The position numbers and the translations under genes are program-made. The notes under the pieces are model-generated. The model was not told the origin of the DNA. It made no database searches and saw only the letters and a program-made list of their open reading frames with translations. DNA of 9,106 bases, from contig JANYFQ010000009.1 of assembly GCA_025362615.1 (NCBI GenBank), positions 1 through 9,106 of the forward strand. The letters are read 5' to 3'. Positions 6,861 through 9,106 of the stretch are shown piece after piece; positions within the stretch are counted from its first letter, which is position 1, and each line of letters opens with the position of its first letter. This DNA comes from Hymenobacter sp. GTDB taxonomy: Bacteria; Bacteroidota; Bacteroidia; Cytophagales; Hymenobacteraceae.

Positions 6861-8069
6861 ATGCTCCAAGCCTACGACCCTGCCTGGGCCTTCGCGGCCA
6901 ATATGCGCGACCGGGCCAGCCGCTGGCAGCGCCGCAACCTGCTCGATGCCGGCCAACTGGCGGCCATCGAAACCGCTTATCCGCTTGATTTTTACCGCCC
7001 TGTCTGGGCGCTGCGGGTGGGGCTGTTCCTCATCACCTGGCTGGGCGCGGTCATAGCCAGCGGCACCGTGGGGTTGATGGTCTACTCGATTGGCCTGCAC
7101 GAGGACGGGGCCTTTGTCGTTGGTTGCCTGCTGTCTGCCGCCGCTTGCTTCGTCCTGCTCGAAGCCATCATTCGCACCAACAAAACCTACCGCGCCGGCC
7201 CCGACAACGTGCTGCTCTACGCGGGCCTCGCGGCTCTCAACGGCAGCATCTTGTTCCTGGCCGGCCAGAACCTGCCCGACTTCAACGCGACCCTTGCGCC
7301 TCTGGTGTGGGCCCTGCCGCTGCTGCTCACGCTGCTCGTGCTGCTGGCCGCCACCGTGCGCTACGCCGACCCCGTGGTAGTAGTGGTGGCCGTGGCCAAC
7401 CTGTTGTTGCTTGTGTTCATCGGCACTGGCGGGTTGGGCATCGCGCTGTTTCCGCCGTTCGTGATGGCCACCGCCGGGGCCATGCTGTGGGGGCTTCGTA
7501 CCCTGCGCCGCCGCCTGGCCGCTGCCCCGCCGCTGGCCGCCTACTACGCCACCTGCCTGCTCACGCTCAAAGTAACGGCGCTGGCCCTGCTTTACCTGGG
7601 CGGCAACTACCTCATCGTACGCGAGGGCTACGCTTTTTTGGGGAGCACAGCGGGATTCGGGCCGTCGCCGCAAATTCCGTTGGCCCCAGTGTTCTACGTC
7701 TTCACAGCGGTCATCCCGCTGATTTACATCGCCCTGGGCCTGCGCCGGGCCGACCGCCCGCTGCTGTTGCTGGGCTTGCTCACGCTAGCTTTTTCCATCT
7801 TCACACTGCGCTACTACCGCTCGCTGCTGCCGCCCGAAGTAGCCGCCGTGCTGGCCGGCTTTTTCCTCACCGCCCTGGCCGGGCTGGGGCTGCGCGGCCT
7901 GCGCCCGGCCCGCTTCGGCCTCACCTCCGAACCCGACGACGAGCCCCGTCACTTCGACCTCGAAACCCTGATTCAGGCCCAAACCGCCCACGCGCTAGGT
8001 GGCCCGGCCGGTGGTTTTGAGTTCGGCGGCGGCGAGTCGGGCGGCGGCGGGGCCACGGGGCAGTTTTGA
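6861..8069 (+). CDS. Multi-pass membrane protein related to its DUF2157 neighbour, glycine-rich C-terminus
   Basis: A 402-residue membrane protein with about ten hydrophobic segments (approximately 52-76, 83-104, 116-134, 144-165, 169-187, 191-212, 226-248, 275-294, 299-314, 325-345). Its N-terminal region (RWQRRNLLDAGQLAAIE, 21-37, then a first membrane helix) lines up with that of the preceding gene (LERRGLLPPAQAAAI, then a membrane helix), so the pair looks like diverged paralogues. A hydrophilic tail from about 350 ends in FEFGGGESGGGGATGQF, a glycine-rich end of the kind seen in some membrane proteins of the TPM and DUF2207 type. Downstream of it the next gene is on the opposite strand, with 23 bases between stop codons and no clear terminator. 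Function is unknown; a two-gene membrane complex is possible but unproven. Confidence 0.82.
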   Translation: MLQAYDPAWAFAANMRDRASRWQRRNLLDAGQLAAIETAYPLDFYRPVWALRVGLFLITWLGAVIASGTVGLMVYSIGLHEDGAFVVGCLLSAAACFVLLEAIIRTNKTYRAGPDNVLLYAGLAALNGSILFLAGQNLPDFNATLAPLVWALPLLLTLLVLLAATVRYADPVVVVVAVANLLLLVFIGTGGLGIALFPPFVMATAGAMLWGLRTLRRRLAAAPPLAAYYATCLLTLKVTALALLYLGGNYLIVREGYAFLGSTAGFGPSPQIPLAPVFYVFTAVIPLIYIALGLRRADRPLLLLGLLTLAFSIFTLRYYRSLLPPEVAAVLAGFFLTALAGLGLRGLRPARFGLTSEPDDEPRHFDLETLIQAQTAHALGGPAGGFEFGGGESGGGGATGQF

Positions 8070-8092
8070 GCGGAAACGGGCTGGCAAGCCGG

Positions 8093-8728
8093 TTATTCAT
8101 TCAGCACAATGCCTGTGCTGCCCTCTTCCTTGCGTTGCAAGATTTTGAGTAGTTGGTCGAACGTGTAGCAAAAAATATGCTTAGAGTTCACCACGACCCG
8201 TTCCTTGCGCCATTTCAGGCGGCTTTGTTCAGTAGGGTTAAGAAATTCGTCGCGGCCGATGACCAAAATACCCTCGTACTGGATTTCTCGTTGCCCGAAC
8301 CGTTCTTCCATTTCGCAGGTGCCCTGCAAGCCGTCCAGTTTGTAAAACCAGTCCACAATCTGGCTGTAACCGTGTTCGAAACGGGGGCCAAACGCCGGCT
8401 TGAAGCGCCCTTGTTGTGTAGCGAACACGCTGTTGCGCCTTGCATCCTCGAACTCAACGAACGTGTAAGCCCCAGCGCGGGCGTCGCCCACAACCAAATC
8501 GGCCACAAAATCACCGAACAAATCGTACTCAAAGGCCTGAACGGTCGGCACATTAACCGCCGGATTCAATAGCCCGAGGCGTGAGGCAAGTTGCTCGTTC
8601 TGCTAAAAAAACGGCAGAATTTGTTTCTTCTCGCTCAATTCTGACTTGCTCTTGAGCAGCGTTGCAAAGTCATCGGGTTCGCCCCGATAAGCTTGCTGGC
8701 TGTAGGCGAAAGGCAGCAGCTTTTTCAT
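8093..8728 (-). pseudogene. Shedu-type (DUF4263) nuclease gene interrupted by in-frame TAG
   Basis: Read from the ATG at 8728 this frame encodes 211 codons, with a TAG at codon 42 (8605-8603). Both sides are in the same frame and both look like family sequence: LSEKKQILPFF (31-41) before the stop, and QNEQLASRLG after it. The C-terminal part fits the Shedu SduA nuclease domain (DUF4263), a PD-(D/E)XK fold used in anti-phage defence: FEYDLFGDFVADLVVGD (66-82) with Asp77, FVEFEDA (90-96) with Glu92 and Glu94, and RFEHGYSQIVDWFYKLD (116-132) with Gln123. The usual E-x-K is E-x-E here. SduA proteins are often longer, so this is a compact form. The TAG may be a nonsense mutation, a sequencing error or a recoded codon. 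A TTG at 8569 could start a 158-residue C-terminal fragment. The gene overlaps the upstream 78-residue gene (TAATG). Lower G+C than its neighbours suggests transfer. Confidence 0.8.
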
Positions 8729-8964
8729 TAGGCTGCTTGCGGAAAGTAGCTCTCGGCCTGCCGTTTATCAATAATGTCGAGCAGTTGAATGGTGTCGCCC
8801 GCCTTACGAACGATAAGGCGCATGAACTCGTCGGCTCGCAACACGAACACTTTCTCTCCGGCCACCCGAATAGGATAGGCTTTGGTGTGGTCGGCGCTCT
8901 CGATGAAAGACACCGCACGTTGCAAACACTTTTCTACTAGCTCTTGCTTCTCGGCCGACAGCAT
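8728..8964 (-). CDS. Small 78-residue protein coupled to the Shedu-like gene
   Basis: A small soluble protein I do not recognise. It starts with a charged helix (EKQELVEKCLQRAV, 5-18), followed by a likely beta hairpin (YPIRVAGEKVFVLR, 30-43), a second helix (ADEFMRLIVRKAG, 44-56) and a C-terminal helical stretch (LLDIIDKRQAESYF, 61-74). The helix-strand-helix outline recalls antitoxin-like or small adaptor proteins, but no signature is decisive. Its stop TAA overlaps the ATG of the Shedu-like gene by one base, so the two are probably translated together, and this protein may regulate or assist the nuclease. The start codon is only a few bases from the probable insertion-sequence end at 8969-8980, so either its promoter was cut off or the mobile element supplies one. 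G+C is lower than in the flanking core genes. Confidence 0.75.
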   Translation of the reverse strand: MLSAEKQELVEKCLQRAVSFIESADHTKAYPIRVAGEKVFVLRADEFMRLIVRKAGDTIQLLDIIDKRQAESYFPQAA

Positions 8965-8968
8965 AAAT

Positions 8969-8980
8969 AGGACTTACGCA
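8969..8980. mobile_element. Probable insertion-sequence terminus
   Basis: AGGACTTACGCA (minus strand TGCGTAAGTCCT) resembles terminal inverted repeats that I recall from several transposon families in cyanobacteria and Bacteroidota. The stop codon of the partial transposase-like frame (8974-8976) lies inside it, a common layout for compact insertion sequences. The other end is outside the window, so the repeat pairing cannot be verified. Confidence 0.5.
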
Positions 8981-9106
8981 CTCGCCCCCACCAACGCGGG
9001 AATGAGGGGGTTTTGCAGGAGTTGGCGCAGGTAGGGTGCCCACTGCTGTTGGTGGGCTTGGTAAAGGGTTTGCCCGGCCTGGCGGGCGTACTGGTGCAGT
9101 GAAACC
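8974..9106 (-). CDS. C-terminal fragment of a probable transposase (partial)
   Basis: The frame is open from the window edge to TAA at 8974-8976 and gives 43 residues (the codon at 9106 is incomplete). The peptide is rich in Gln, Leu and Tyr (SLHQYARQAGQTLYQAHQ, then WAPYLRQLLQNPLIPALVG). I cannot assign a transposase family from the peptide alone. The call rests on the position of the stop inside an insertion-sequence-like terminus and on the partial frame running up to it. It is in the same frame as the 78-residue gene, four codons upstream of its ATG. It could instead be the end of an unrelated gene. Confidence 0.45.
   Translation of the reverse strand, partial: VSLHQYARQAGQTLYQAHQQQWAPYLRQLLQNPLIPALVGASA

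Noticed and set aside
8070..8092. Terminator between the 402-residue membrane gene and the Shedu-like gene
   Set aside because: Only a 4-bp stem (GGCT and AGCC) with no T-run; too weak to call.
8603..8614. Frameshift in the T-run of the Shedu-like gene
   Set aside because: The frames before and after the stop are identical, so a single base loss or gain would break rather than restore the frame; a substitution is simpler.
1..9106. tRNA or rRNA genes and CRISPR arrays
   Set aside because: No cloverleaf, no rRNA-like sequence and no regularly spaced direct repeats with unique spacers were found; the only tandem repeat with hairpins has two units.

Overview
The window looks like chromosomal DNA of a high-G+C member of the Bacteroidota, most likely Hymenobacter or a close relative. 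Supporting signs are Bacteroidota-type promoter boxes (TAnnTTTG) in place of E. coli-type ones, the era/der GTPase pair, a ferrochelatase with the cysteine-rich insert I recall from this phylum, and high G+C in the housekeeping part (43 of 60 bases in one sample, 7321-7380). The genus is an inference; no rRNA or other marker is present.

Layout. At 46-375 (minus strand) a small lipoprotein gene ends at a strong intrinsic terminator. At 567-3040 (minus) era and then der, both ribosome-assembly GTPases, are transcribed in the same direction; they are separated by 248 bases carrying a 49-bp inverted repeat that abuts the era stop codon. Between era and the divergent hemH (plus, 3301-4374) lie one promoter box for each direction and two 32-base hairpin repeats that fill the hemH leader. 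Convergent with hemH is a two-gene minus-strand unit, a single-pass membrane protein (GTG start) followed by a PRC-barrel protein. Divergent from that unit are two plus-strand genes for related multi-pass membrane proteins, the first of the DUF2157 type (5731-6747, 6861-8069).

The right end (8093-9106) differs. It has lower G+C (29 of 60 bases in 8161-8220) and holds a probable defence module on the minus strand: a 78-residue protein of unknown function whose stop codon overlaps (TAATG) the start of a Shedu/DUF4263-type nuclease gene. The nuclease gene carries an in-frame TAG at codon 42, so as read it is broken or needs read-through, and its apparent active site has E-x-E where E-x-K is usual. 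Five bases upstream of the 78-residue gene is what looks like the end of an insertion sequence, with the C-terminal 43 codons of a probable transposase running off the window. This module is the best candidate for an unusual system here: a two-gene, translationally coupled Shedu variant next to a mobile element. The rest is mostly ordinary core genome with interesting repeats.
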